From NCBI GenBank assembly GCA_028023455.1, contig JAQFVV010000030.1, positions 2,562,501 to 2,626,500 of the forward strand: a stretch of 64,000 bases of DNA, read 5' to 3'. The notes under the pieces are model-generated. The model was not told where the DNA came from. It worked only from the letters and a program-made list of their open reading frames with translations, and searched no databases. This document shows, in pieces, positions 1 through 11,869 of this stretch. Numbering within the stretch: the first letter of the stretch is position 1; the number at the start of each line of letters is the position of its first letter. Both the position numbers and the translations under genes were made by a program. This DNA comes from Epiperipatus broadwayi. Taxonomy: Eukaryota; Onychophora; Udeonychophora; Euonychophora; Peripatidae.

Positions 1-3000
1 GGACACATTTTTTCATTGTGTAAACTTAATTAAATATATATTTTTTCCTCTCATATTATTATGCAGTGACTGGTTGACTTTAGTCAGTAGATTAAAGAAA
101 TAGTTCATCATGAAATAAACATATATTAATAGAGGAAAGTGCCTATGATATGTTGCATATAAATGAATTGTTTAGAACCACATATTTGTAGAATAATATA
201 TTGATAGAATTTGATGTATAAATAATATGCAATGATGTAAATATAATGGATGAAAGTAGCTACTAAAATATATCTGTGCTAAGGAAATAATTATGAATAA
301 AGACTGGTATAGTTGTTTTGTAGATATTAAAGATTAAATAAAACATAGTTATATAGAAAGCAAATTTTATGCATATTTTAAACAACCTGCCTTATGAATC
401 GAGATTGTACAACACTTTCGGATATAAAGATATATTTAATTTTAAATTTTTATATTTAAAAGAGATTATTCAAGATGGTCAACTTATTATTTATTCTATT
501 TTTATCATTTATTATTATAATGTAAATAAAGCATATTTTTCTATTCATTTAAATTAAATTAACTTCTGTATTTTGTTCATTTATATCATCATGCTATTGG
601 ATAAATTTTATGTTCACTTAATATTTTAGCATATTTTATATTTATTAACCTGTCTAAAAGTTATAATCTATTTTATTTTAAAATCAACCTTAATTGATAG
701 ATCAATGAAAAAGGATAATTAGTTGAGCTATTATATTTTATTAATTATGATATGATTAGTTAAATATACGTATACATCAAGTGAAATGTTTATTCACATA
801 AATTTATTTAAATCCATATTATACAAGTATATAAATATTTTGGTTATGAAATATAGTTGGATACAGTAAAAGATTCTTTGATATCTATGGATAGCTCTAA
901 TAATAGTAGTAATTGAAATTCTGAGAGTTTATCTGTTAGCTACAATTTTCTCACCATTATATTGGTTATTTGCTTGTCTAATGAATTGACAACTCTCTTC
1001 ATCATTAAATTGTTATTATAAGTTGTAAGCTAATATTTTTTTTAAAAAATTGTATTAATGTAATAGATTGTTTAGGAAATTGATTAATTTGATAAATTTT
1101 AGCAAGTAAATTTGAGATAGACAAATAAACTTTATCGATAAACAGAAAACACCCATTTAGAATTATTAAAATAAAATAAGAAAACAGTATGAGAAATGTC
1201 AATCAATCGCTTTTATGTTTGGTTTTAGTTGTGTAGCATTTGTTAGTTGCATACTAAATTCATCAGATTTTCTGAAATCATTCTAGCAGCAAGAAAAGTT
1301 TTAACACACAGTTAAATAATTGCTGTGAAATAAGATTGTTGTAAACCAGGTTGATGCTGAAGTTGTATTGCACTATCTTGGGATGGAAAAGCTTTATCTT
1401 TGTTGCTGTGAGCAGCAAAATCTCCAAATTGTACCAGTTGCAGTCAATCCATAAAGATATAGCTTGCTGAGCTTTCCAAATGCCATCTTTTGTTGAGCCT
1501 ACCTCTTATGATTTGAGTGATTGACTATAAAGTAAAAATATCATGAAGTTTTAACAGTTTAAAGGAAGTAACCTTAAAATAAGAAAAAAATTGTCAATGT
1601 AGGGACAACTTATCAGAAGAAAAGTACTGGAAAGAATTTGAACAGTCTATATGATGTGCTTATGATTACAAATTAACCTACAAAATTAGTCATACAAATT
1701 TTTGAATTTGAATTAGAACTCAAGTTAAAAATCTACTTAGGTAATTATTCGTTTAATGAAATTCATAATTTTTATTATTGAAATTTTTATTTATTCTATT
1801 GTGTATTTTATTGATTAATATTTGAAATGTAATATTTTTTCTCTTTTTCATGGAACATATGTTTCTATTTATCTGGGTTAAGAGCCTGCACTTCAAGAGA
1901 AAAAAAAAATTTCACTCCCACATAATTTACTTTATTATTTGTATAAATAAATCATGTCAATGTAGACTTCTTTTTATAAAATATCCGAAAGTTTCTCTAT
2001 ACATTTTAGGTAATAGAAATAAAGAATACAATGGATATATTATTGTTTTAAAATTAATATGTGCCAATGAGTTTATTATTTGATTTATGAAGGCCTTAAA
2101 TTATACTGTGTCAAAACCTATTTTGTTAATATTTAAAGTTGTATTTTTTAAATTCTCAATTGGAGTTATGCAATATTTGTAGCAATCAGATATTAAGTTT
2201 TTGAGTTGAACATATTACAATTAGTCACCATTGTGTACAAATATATTATTTATGAGATGTAATTGTTTGAATAGAATAGGTTGTTTAGGATTGTTTTGTT
2301 TTCTTTTTAAAGTTTATACAAGGATGATTCTTGCACTGGCTTCCCTGTTGGATGGGGAGAGGGTTGCAAACTAAAAACCTGAAATAGAAAGTCTTAAGTT
2401 TGATTACTTGAATAGAATTGTGTTTAGTTTATTAGTTTGGTGTTTGTATATTATTTAATCCATTTTATTTATGACTTTTTGTTAAAGTTTTAGGGTGTAA
2501 TATCCATTTTTTTGTTTGTAACTTATTTTCACTTTTAATGATTTTTCTTTAGTTTTTTTGCCATAAATAATTGAATTTTCTCTGTGCAATATCTAAATGT
2601 TTGAAAGGTTTAGCATATAAGAAGTTCTTATTCATTTTTTTTTTTTTTTAGAAAACTTTTTTGATAAAATCATGTTATCACACTTGATACAGAAAAGTTT
2701 TTTTTTTTATCTCTACTTTGTTTCCCTCTCATACTTATTAATTTTACTAACATTTCATGCTTAATTAATACTTGTAAAGTTTAAATATCTTGATGCATAT
2801 TTATTGTTAACATATCCTTATATAGTTTTGAAATAACTAAATCGTTAATTTTTTGTCATGTAATTTAAATTGAGATGCTAGAATAAGTTATGTTAAGATA
2901 CTTGGACATAACACTATTGCTTAATTATTTCTCTTCTAGTAGAGAGATTAATATAAACGTGTAAAATTATTTTACCTATTTATATATAATACAATTTATT

Positions 3001-3764
3001 GTTAGTATTATTTGCCTTTTTTTTTTCTAATTTTTTATGGATCACTTCTACTACACTTAAATGAAAATTGATATTACTTTTTAGGAAAAAAAAATTTTAG
3101 ATGTAAATTTATAAACATATTATCTGAAAGTCAATGTAATCTATTATTCCTATCTTGGAAATTTAATTCTATTTCACATATTTAAATGTTGGAGAATGTG
3201 ATTTCATTTTCAACCTCTAAGATATAGATAAAATGACCTTTAAATTTTGCCAAATACTCTTTGATAATGATTTGAACATTTTTTTTTTTTTGGTTTATAC
3301 TCTAGCTAAGAATAGCATGCCTAGTTAAGTCAGATATCTGAAAGAAAAATTCTGAGTTTGTTATAAAAATTTCAAATTTATTTGGTCCAATTTCGAACAA
3401 AAGTCATATGGCAGGCAAGTATATTATTGTTGCATTATGAGATCCTTTATTTAAAATATATATCATTTCTGCTGTTAGCACTCTACTTCAGGATGTTCTC
3501 CAAGTATAAATCAGTTTCTCTGATCCATAGCATCTCTTCACATCACCAATAAACTATTTCACTAGCCATCTCAGATATGGATTCTTTCAAAGTCGTACAC
3601 TACCTTGGAATCTAGTTTAATCCTCTCGCCATACAGGCTAAGACTCTCACATTTTAGCATTTTCTGATGTTTTTCTTTGTCTCACAAATCAACATAAAAT
3701 ATGATTAAATGATTATTACTTTATCAGAAAATAATAAATTTGACTTCATTTGATAGATATTTTT
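1..3764. other. AT-rich spacer without recognisable genes
   Basis: Only short, low-complexity open frames are present, interrupted by runs of A or T (for example around 2630-2650 and 2700-2710). A less AT-biased patch at about 1330-1530 and another at 3480-3660 have no reading frame I can assign. I see no splice-bounded exon, tRNA-like box pair or terminal repeat here. Confidence 0.6.
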
Positions 3765-4205
3765 GTTTACTACTGAAATAAATTTTAAATGTTCACATTT
3801 TGTTTCTGTAAATATTAAAAAAATTAGATCATAATCAAAACAAAGAGTTTAGACGTCATCGTTTCTAGAAAGATTATTTTCAGTTTACAAAATCAACAAA
3901 ATATTTCTTATTTCTTATTATTTTTAAAAATCCAAATGAATATTTATTTATTTATTTAATTTATATCTAACGAATTATGCTTTAAAAGTTTAAAATATTT
4001 GAATATTTATTGCAAAATTGCGATATTTTCATACTTGTAAGTATAAGTAAATTGCTTATGTAGAAACTAATCTTGTAAATTGCTTCAGGCCATATTTACA
4101 TTTGCTGCTGATATAACATATTTTTGAAAATAAAGTATTTCAAGTCAAAATAAGTTATTAATTATTTATACTTCTTGTTGTCTAATAAATATTGTATAAA
4201 TTATT
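3765..4205 (+). repeat. Dispersed repeat, second copy at 32.66-33.09 kb
   Basis: This stretch aligns over most of its length, in the same orientation, with 32664-33085. Both begin with the same ~35-bp block (tactactgaaataaatttta and following). Both share the later blocks tttcagtttacaaaatc and gtatttcaagtcaaaataag in the same order, with small insertions and deletions between them. No reading frame is conserved. In the 33-kb copy this segment is the interior of a DNA transposon with inverted ends. Those ends are not visible around the present copy, so it is either a terminally deleted relative or an independent repeat that inserted into the transposon. Confidence 0.75.
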
Positions 4206-4540
4206 ATAAAAAAAGATCTAAAACCGTAATAAGTTCACAAATATAACACGTTTTTGGTCATTGGAAGTAAATAATGTCATAAAACGCCGAACATTTTACA
4301 GCCTTGGCAATAAACAATGCCTGAACATGTCAGAGTGGGGTTTATGTCTATTGTAAGAGCGGGAATTTTGAATTTCCCACATTCTAGTGTAATTTTTTTA
4401 GCAAAATTTTTATAATAAAATATACGGTAATATATGCATTTTAACGTATAATACTTTCGAAAAAATTCACCAGGTGATGAATAGGGCAGAAACGAAATAA
4501 TTAGCAAGAAGCGAACTGGGGGTTAAGACTTTAATTGCCC
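4206..4540 (-). other. Unassigned stretch with one open frame
   Basis: On the minus strand 4277-4507 is open for 76 codons. The part next to its stop is less AT-biased and contains four cysteines (C-x5-C-x2-C pattern near the end), but it matches no family I recognise. It lies just downstream of the 3' part of the RTE-like LINE remnant and could be a LINE 3' region or chance. A possible acceptor (ttacactag) lies within it on the minus strand. I do not call a gene. Confidence 0.3.
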
Positions 4541-5930
4541 GTTTATTATTGCCTCTTTTAGCAATATGTACAGCCCATCTGTATTTTATCTTAATTTTTT
4601 CGATAATATCAATGATCCCTGTTTGATCTTATCCAAATATTTTGCTTCTGATCTTGTTTTGTTGCTCTCAATACATATCTCTACATACTTCATTGATTTA
4701 TCTGAAGTTTCTTTATTGTTTTTTTGTTAAATGCTCAAATGTCAGATTCATATGTAAGAATTGATGAAACCTATTCATTAAAAAATTCCTATTTTCAAAT
4801 ATATATTTCTTTTTGATATCAAGTTACTTCTCCATTCAAGATTAGTTTTAATTTTATGCATTATATTTCTATCAGTATTAATAATTTGATGAAGTTATTA
4901 TAGTTGATAATTCTTCTAAATTTCTGATTGTCAATCTTTATTAGCATGGAAAAAATCCATTAAACATTGTATTAATCTTTTTAGTATATTTTTGTTTTTA
5001 TCTGATAACTATTGCAACATTTTGTGAAGGTGAAGATCATTATTTGCAAAAACATTCACACAATCTGAAAAATGTAGATGATTTAAATAATCTCATATAT
5101 TTTTATTCCCTTAATTTTCCATTATAATTAACAAAATACTAATTGTAAAACTGCTATAAAATTTTTTTGGAGATATAGAATGATTCTGACATATTTTTTT
5201 CAATATTAATCTTTCATCAAGTAATTCTCATCACTGCCATTGCATTTTGATCAATTTCTCCACATTACTACTATATACAGGATTTATACTGAGCTAAAAC
5301 CTTTTTTAAATCCATTTTTTCTTTTGTTTGGTTGGAATCCAAAATTCACTATAGATGAGTTGTATTTAATTAAGTAAAGATTTTGTATAGAACTAATTGA
5401 AGGAAGGTCTATAATTTATAATACTCTTTTTATCACTTTTTTTTAATAACAGCATTACTACTGCTATCTTTCAGTTTATCTGGATATCATTTAAACATTG
5501 TTTTTTTTTTTAAAAGATATTTGTAATAATTTCATTGCTTTTTGGATTTTTTTACGTTTTTCATAGATTTAATTGCAATCTCACTTTTAAAATGCTGGAT
5601 AATTTAGATCGAGTTTATTACTATATAATTCTTTGTAGAGTTCTATACATCTTATCATGTTAACCTTCTTAATAATAGTTCCACCTTTTTTTATTGTTGA
5701 AATAACTTTTTTTTCCCATAATCCTAGATTGTGTTTTAGTCTTTTGAAATACTTTTCTTCTATAGCTTTCTTTGTCAATTTATACTTATATTTTCTTAGA
5801 TCATTATTAATTCTTTTTCATGTCAATTTAAAGAACTCCAGATATTCAATTATTAATGGTTTATTTTTAAATATGTTCATATTTACTCTTTTTTATATAC
5901 ATTTTCTTTTCTTGGTTAAAAATTGATTGA
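4541..5930 (-). pseudogene. RTE-like LINE remnant: linker, RT and C-terminal region
   Basis: Read on the minus strand, frame-shifted pieces follow the order of an RTE-type ORF2. First comes the basic linker before the RT (5587-5778; contains IELYKELYS, a close variant of the usual FYKELYS block). Then comes NYRPS (usual NYRPI, RT start), a degenerate LNHLHFSD block where the FADD active site should be, and STDRN-like and KNNKET-like blocks typical of the region after the RT. Many stops and frameshifts show it is dead. The endonuclease is missing upstream, so the copy is 5' truncated, as LINE insertions usually are. The same linker is present on the plus strand at about 63.46-63.70 kb, so both belong to one family. 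LINE ORF2 makes the endonuclease-RT that copies its own RNA at a nicked target. Confidence 0.8.
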
Positions 5931-6160
5931 TGTATTGCTGACTTTTGTAAGTTATCTTTTTGATTTCAAGTTTGAACCATCCTCAAAATCATCATTATTT
6001 ACAAAACATTAAGAAATTGTAATTAAAATTCAAGTATTTTTGAAAATAAGAAATATCAATTGTCAATACTGTCATTTAAAATAGTTTTTGGCTTTAGTTA
6101 TGTATTAATTCATAACTTTTTATCTCACTAATTGACTAAATAATCAATCTAAATAAGATT
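5931..6160. other. AT-rich spacer
   Basis: Between the 5' end of the RTE remnant and the 3' tail of the next LINE there is only AT-rich sequence. I see no feature. Confidence 0.5.
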
Positions 6161-6830
6161 GAAATAAACAACTATTGATAATTATATTTTAATATTTATC
6201 GAACCAGCTTTCATATCCATTGAGACCGTTTCAAGATATTTAATTATATAAATCACATATTGATATGATGGGTGATGTGATGCACTGTGGCTTTTTCTTT
6301 CTCAGAGTCAGGAATCTCTCAGCCACTATGCCTAGAGAAACCTATTAGCCACCTTGTCTTCTCTTTTCATTCCCCACCCTAAGTTTTTTCCATATTCTTT
6401 TCTATTCTTCTCCATCCCATTTCCACAACATAATCTTTGCCAACTCTATAGCTTTTATGTCTAAATCCTTCTTATTTTTTTCCAAATTCGACATAAAATC
6501 AAGAATCCACTTTTTCACAACTTCATTATTTATATCGTTTCTGCTTGTAAGCTTTTACATTCAATTAACATATGCTTAATATTTTTCTATACCTTTTTTT
6601 ACATAACTTGCAGGCTACATCACCCATATTTTTCCATTTATGAGTATATTCCTTTGTTGCTAATAAACCTGTTTGAGCCTTAAACAGTAAACTATTTTCC
6701 TTCCTATTATCATAAATTAACTCGCACCCAATATTCTGTGTACTTGTATATATTGTACCGGTCAAAACCGTCTGCTCACTCAACAATACTAAAAATGCAA
6801 GCAAAAGTACCTCGAATCTGATCATGCTCG
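6161..6830 (-). pseudogene. 3' end of SGNH/tick-type LINE: ORF2 C-terminus and 3' tail
   Basis: On the minus strand 6565-6825 encodes a piece with YDNRKENSLLFKAQTG, then GDVACKLCKK. This fits the C-terminal region of the LINE family seen at 11.87-15.35 kb, where a conserved YDN...LL..A..G block precedes a Cys-rich zinc-binding motif. The zinc motif breaks off after its first two cysteines because of a frameshift. Downstream on the minus strand is a 3' untranslated region that ends in a ~95-bp tail (6165-6258). That tail recurs on the plus strand at 20.005-20.10 kb behind a Penelope-like element. Part of the region before the tail (about 6300-6440) also recurs at 32.50-32.62 kb. The copy is 5' truncated. 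Confidence 0.7.
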
Positions 6831-8839
6831 AGATACACAGGTCTGGAGGAATCCTGAATTCTAACCTATTTGTCTATTATTCGAGTCTCTGACCCTATGA
6901 ACAACAATCCCGATGATACAGCACAATTATTTTAATTTCAGGCCCGGAAACACAGCGATAAAGCATAAGTTCGAAAAGATAATTATCATGGCAAAAAGTA
7001 GCCCAGGAATTACATTCATTAAAACAATATTTATTAATGCTATCTAATATATTAGCTAAAGAAAATGATTCGAACCCAGGATTTACATTTGAAATATAGA
7101 TTTAATATAATATAAAGAAAATGCATATATCGATATTACAAAAGTATTTACGCTTGTTATTACATTATTTACAAAAATTGGGATTTCTTCTTATGAAGTG
7201 CCATTATACAAATTGATTTAGCAGATACAATTTTGAGTGGATGATTTATAGTTTGTGCGGGGTTAATATTGCCAATTTAAAAATATTTACAGATGATTGC
7301 TGTCGGTGCATAAAACAAATATAAAAGGTCGTGACAGGTTTGGATAGTTAATGATATGAAGGGTACTTTGCAGTTTAGCAGTAAATAATTTTATAAATAG
7401 GCAGGAATGTACAATCTTAATCAATTATCTAGAATATGAAAATCATTATATATGTTTTTCTGACATTGTTTGGAAATGATGTCTTTGGAACATATACATA
7501 AGGAATAAACAATGCGCGCTACATTTATGAGGATAAGTAAGGTATACAAAATATGTATTGGTGTATGACTATGGGAATCGATAACGATTTTAAAAGAAAG
7601 CAGTTTAAATCAATGTACTGAATAATTAACATGAGTGCGTATTTTACGAAAGAGTCGTTATGTTCAACACATCATTGCGACTAACGAAGGTCAAACAGGA
7701 GATAATCAAAGTAATGATACTAGCATATAATAAAAGAAATCCGGCTCTTATGGTAGTTTGGATACTTTATCATTTTAAAATATTTGAAACGGATTCAGGG
7801 TTGGTATGTCCGCACATTTTGGTGGAGCTATACCGGATGAAGAGGTTGAGCTTCAAAGCCCAATGTTAGCTGTATGGTCGACCGCAGCTCTATTAAATTC
7901 ACAAACCTTGCATTACACAGGGAGTAGCGTATACCCCTGATTACAAACTATTTTGAGAAAGATGAGTGGGCAGCTTCGGACTTCCGAAGTCCCCACATGA
8001 CAAAGTAAAAGATATATGAATACCATAATAAAGCAAAAGGTCTGCCAGTAACGTTATATATAAGTAATAAAATCAGTGTAAAAAAAATATAACTTAAAGC
8101 CTGAAAATAGTTTAACCTCTGAACAATGATCTGTTTTAATCATGAATCATTTAGTGAATTATAATGAATAATAACTCTTTTACTTATAACATTAAACTAA
8201 CAAAATTATATTTAATTTTGATTCCCATATACGTATTAACTAATAGAATTAGCCCTCCAGGCAACAGCAAGAAGGAATGGTCCTAATTATAAAGTTAGCG
8301 ATCTTTTAAAAATGAAATTTTAAAGGCAAATTCAAGGCAATAAATTTAGCAGCATTAATCCACAGTAAAAGATATTAACTAAAATCCAAGAATAACAGAT
8401 TTAAAATAAAACCAAACTAGCGAGCAATTTCTATTTAGAATGAACAAAACTTTATTGATAGATTTCACATGAAGCCCCTGCTTCTTTCCAAATTAAACAA
8501 TTACAATCCTCCTCTTTCAGACTCGCAAGGTTAGGTAATATTGGCATATTAACGAAAATAAATTATATACCTGCATAAAACAAAATAAGCTACATATTAA
8601 ATAGAGCTGCACAAAGCTATATAATTCTAACCAAGCGTAAAGAAGGATGGTTAAGAATATATTGTAATAGTCTGGGATTAAAGAGAGCGTTTAGACAGCA
8701 CACTTAAAAGAACTTAGAAAAGTAATATTAAAATACAAAGGTTTAACTACATCTTAATAAAAATTACAAAAGGGAATTTACTTATTCGGGGCTGCTCTAT
8801 ACATTCAATGAGTTACCTCAGGTTCTAGTGGAGATATAT
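6831..8839. other. Unassigned region with a minus-strand B-box-like site
   Basis: No gene is recognised. At 7067-7080 the minus strand reads CCTGGGTTCGAATC, a perfect RNA polymerase III B box, but no convincing A box lies at tRNA spacing, so it may be a worn tRNA-derived SINE head. At 7660-7869 a 69-codon plus-strand frame has fairly unbiased composition (ends LVELYRMKRLSFKAQC), but I cannot name it. A short hairpin, cttcgga/tccgaag, lies at about 7974-7990. Confidence 0.35.
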
Positions 8840-9200
8840 CTACTTCTTGTGCTTTCAGATTTGCAGGCAGGTAGGACATGACAGTCAGTGTCGGCACTCA
8901 GGTGATCATCTAGTATCTTGGTCAATGAACAGAGCATCGCAGTGGCACAAGGCAGACAGTCTGAAAAGTACAGAGAAAAGTGGTTGCTTTCCTCTACTCA
9001 CAGCTCATGTTGCGAAACTTATGCTGACTTCTTAATGTTGAATATGACTCAATTTCTCTGAAAATTACTGACTGAATCAAATTTACTGACGGAATAAAAA
9101 TCTACAATTCCACTCTTGTTCTGTATGCTGATTTATACCCTTTTAATCCCCCCAAGAATGTGGTTTCATTTGTCCACAGCTATCCCTGTACTCTCTTAAG
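8840..9200. other. G+C-richer patch of unknown nature
   Basis: This patch stands out from its AT-rich surroundings. A 62-codon plus-strand frame (8847-9035) starts with Cys- and His-rich sequence. A possible acceptor (ttgtgctttcag) sits at its start, followed 12 bases later by a GT. Nothing extends it, and I recognise no domain. It could be a fragment of an old element or of an untranslated exon. Confidence 0.25.
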
Positions 9201-9985
9201 TTTTTAATTAGTAAAATTTTAAACAGATAAGGTTTGAAACACTTAAAATATTTTAGATTTTTTTACAGATTTGCGAAAAGAAATGACATAGACATTCCTT
9301 CTTATTTTAATTAATAATTTCATACTTTTGATCAGCAAAAATAATCTAAAATAAAACAGTAGATTACTTCCACTTAGCAACAATTCCAAAAGAATCTCGA
9401 ATCTTTTTCACTTTAAAATATAAATTAATAATATATAAAAGAAAAAACATATGTAATTTTTCAGCAATAATTACTACCAAGGTTATTGCTTCGTTTATAT
9501 ATGTCTATCATGTGCACTACTGTTTTACTTGACTAAATATTTTTATAGCTTTCTTTAGTTATTATAATACAGTATGTAGGTAAAATGGCATATATCTACA
9601 GTATAATGGTCGGGAAAGAAGTGAAAATATCCAGTCTTACTGTATCTGCCATACAGGGCGCCATTAGATTACTCGAATCTAGAAAATTTATAGACAGATA
9701 TGCGCTGTTAAGATCACGCCGCCAGCCCAAGTCACTAGCTCAAGTAGACGCAGAAACTTAATATATTTATTAAAATTTATTCTTAATAATAAAGAATAAA
9801 AAACAATCACTGTCAGTATTAATAACACAAAAAGATTTTATTTACGTATATATATAAGTGATGATACAAACTTGAAAAATAATTATATAAAAAAAAAAAT
9901 ATGTTTGTTTCATTATTATTTACTATTATTTTTATTTGTTTTAACTTTTATTTTTAATCTTAGAAATGTTGAGTATTGATGAGCT
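9201..9985. other. AT-rich spacer with a short G+C-rich block at 9.61-9.76 kb
   Basis: About 150 bases at 9610-9760 are clearly richer in G+C than their surroundings. They include cagggcgccattagattactc. A looser match (agagtgccattagatttatt) occurs at 35.95-35.97 kb. No inverted or direct terminal repeats could be fixed, so the block is left unnamed; a piece of an LTR is one possibility. Confidence 0.25.
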
Positions 9986-10500
9986 ACCCAGACGACACAC
10001 TTAAAAGAATTTCAAACATTTGATTCCAGGCTAAAAGTCCACAGCCACACCAATGCTCGCTTCCAGATATATATCAGCAACCAATGCAATGTGAACATGT
10101 TGGCATAGAATCACACCGACAGGAATGTGCATCTGAACAGCGTGATAGTATTTGAAGAAACATGACCTTTGTCAGTACAGGAATTTACATCTGTTGGCAA
10201 AGGAATCATGCATGTAATATAAAGAGAAAATGCTACGTATGGATGGGAGAGCGGTCTATCTTGCCGACTTATCTTCTCAATCCATAGAGCTGGAATGGGT
10301 CAATGGCGCAGGAAATACGTCTGCATCCATTTCAACGATATGACTACCTCTTTGGGGTCATGCATTCAGTTGGACTCATTGCCCTAGGTGCTAACACACT
10401 TCACATTACATTGATATAAATGTCCATATATCTCTCCACCAGCATTGACACAACTACGAAACAAATAGTCTGAAATCAAAACCCCTTTAAAACTAACATA
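9986..10500 (-). other. Unidentified coding-like fragment (minus strand)
   Basis: The minus strand has a 40-codon stretch at about 10036-10160 with balanced, protein-like composition (includes HIPVGVILCQHVHIALVAD), closed by a stop. Further minus-strand pieces in other frames follow at 10.19-10.40 kb. The base composition is well above local background. I recognise no family. It looks like a decayed coding sequence, either element-derived or a host pseudogene; there is no clear splice-site pair. Confidence 0.3.
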
Positions 10501-10930
10501 TATTTAAACGAGTCTAGCAGCCATCTACACTCAACTAACATTTAAATCATTTTATTAATTTATTTCTAAGAAAAAAAATCTTTAGTTTACGGTTTTAAAT
10601 CATTTTAAAATGACACATTATATTTAACTTTTTTTTTTTTTCACAAATACTATTTTTAATCTATTTTTAAAATTTAATAATGCACAAATAACGATATGTG
10701 TTTTTATCTGTAAATTTAAGTTTGCAATTGCAAACCACTACCCTATTACAAGCAGATCTTATTAAGCATGAATAAAAATATAAAAAAATACAATACATAT
10801 TTTAAGAGATTACATTTTAACTTTAGATCAGAGTTTAAAATTGCAAAGTTTATAAAAAAAAATAAAGTTCTGGTTTGATTTGGAAAGTTTATAGTTCATT
10901 TTTAGAAACAAAGTTCGAAGATTTTAAATT
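10501..10930. other. AT-rich spacer
   Basis: Long A/T runs (for example 10628-10640) and nothing else I can support. Confidence 0.5.
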
Positions 10931-11520
10931 TAAGAGTTTATATTTCATATTTATAATTTATACTTTCCTTTCTCCGTGCTCGTTCCTTTGCGGCGAAGAT
11001 CTCAGTTTCACAAGGGCCATTTCTTGCGGACGATGACGATTTTATTATTTCTGAAGACGTTTTATGAAGACAGTTCCAGTGGTTCGATCCGTGGAGATGA
11101 AGGCTGCCTTCGACCGGCCGAACCCAAGGAAGCACGATGAAGCTGATTACATCTTGGGTGACAGCGATAATAGCTTTTTAAATTTTTATTTCTACTTTCA
11201 GCAAAGTCGAATGAATTAAAATTTTTAATTTTTCTAATCTCAAACTAATTATTGTTTGGATTTTTTCTTTTTATAGTCCTCAGGCACCTTATCTCTGGAA
11301 TGCACGGATCCATTAAACATATTTCATATCTATGTTTCATTGGTTCATTGAGTGTTGCCAAGTAGATTTTGGGTTTCTGGCTAAGTAGATTTTAGGTTTT
11401 CCACTGAGGTCTGTGTCCATATCTTTGGGCAGGAAAAGCAAGTCTTTTGTTTCTATTTCTTGGCTCTTATCTCTTTCGTAATCATCTTTTTAATGGTCAT
11501 TTTGCCCAAAGGATCTGTTT
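10931..11520. other. G+C-richer patch, both strands briefly open
   Basis: At 10938-11135 the minus strand is open for 65 codons. On the plus strand about 36 codons run from 11032, so this is a compositionally distinct block rather than a clear gene. The plus strand carries TGGTTCGATCCGTGG at about 11081, which resembles a polymerase III B box, but I cannot place an A box. A near-direct duplication of the block aagtagatttt(g/a)ggttt lies at about 11360-11400. Unassigned. Confidence 0.25.
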
Positions 11521-11869
11521 GTAATTTTTATTTTTAAGATTAAAAACTCTCTTCATTATTTTTAAAATTAAAAGGTTTTTTATTATATTTATTTAAAGAT
11601 TAGAATCTTTGTTTTGATTCTATAATTTTTTTAAAGCTTATTTTATTTCAATATTTAAATTAAACATATTAATAATTCGTTATTTGTGCATTTTGAACGT
11701 TTATGCATTTAATTTAGTATTAGATATTTACAAAAACATTATTAGAATTTAAATGTAACGCATATATATATATCCCGTTACAACAGTGAGGTCTGAATTG
11801 CGGACCCCGCAGGAGGTTAGTATGGAAAGTGAAGTATGCAGCTCAATGTGACTATACATCTACTGCTTC
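11521..11869. other. AT-rich sequence and putative 3' flank of the LINE
   Basis: AT-rich, with a TA run at 11764-11773. A short G+C-richer block at 11775-11850 lies next to the 3' end of the minus-strand LINE and may belong to its 3' untranslated region. No poly-A or target duplication could be fixed. Confidence 0.3.

Noticed and set aside
7067-7080. Possible minus-strand tRNA gene (perfect B box)
   Set aside because: No A box or cloverleaf could be paired upstream on the minus strand; at best it is a SINE remnant.
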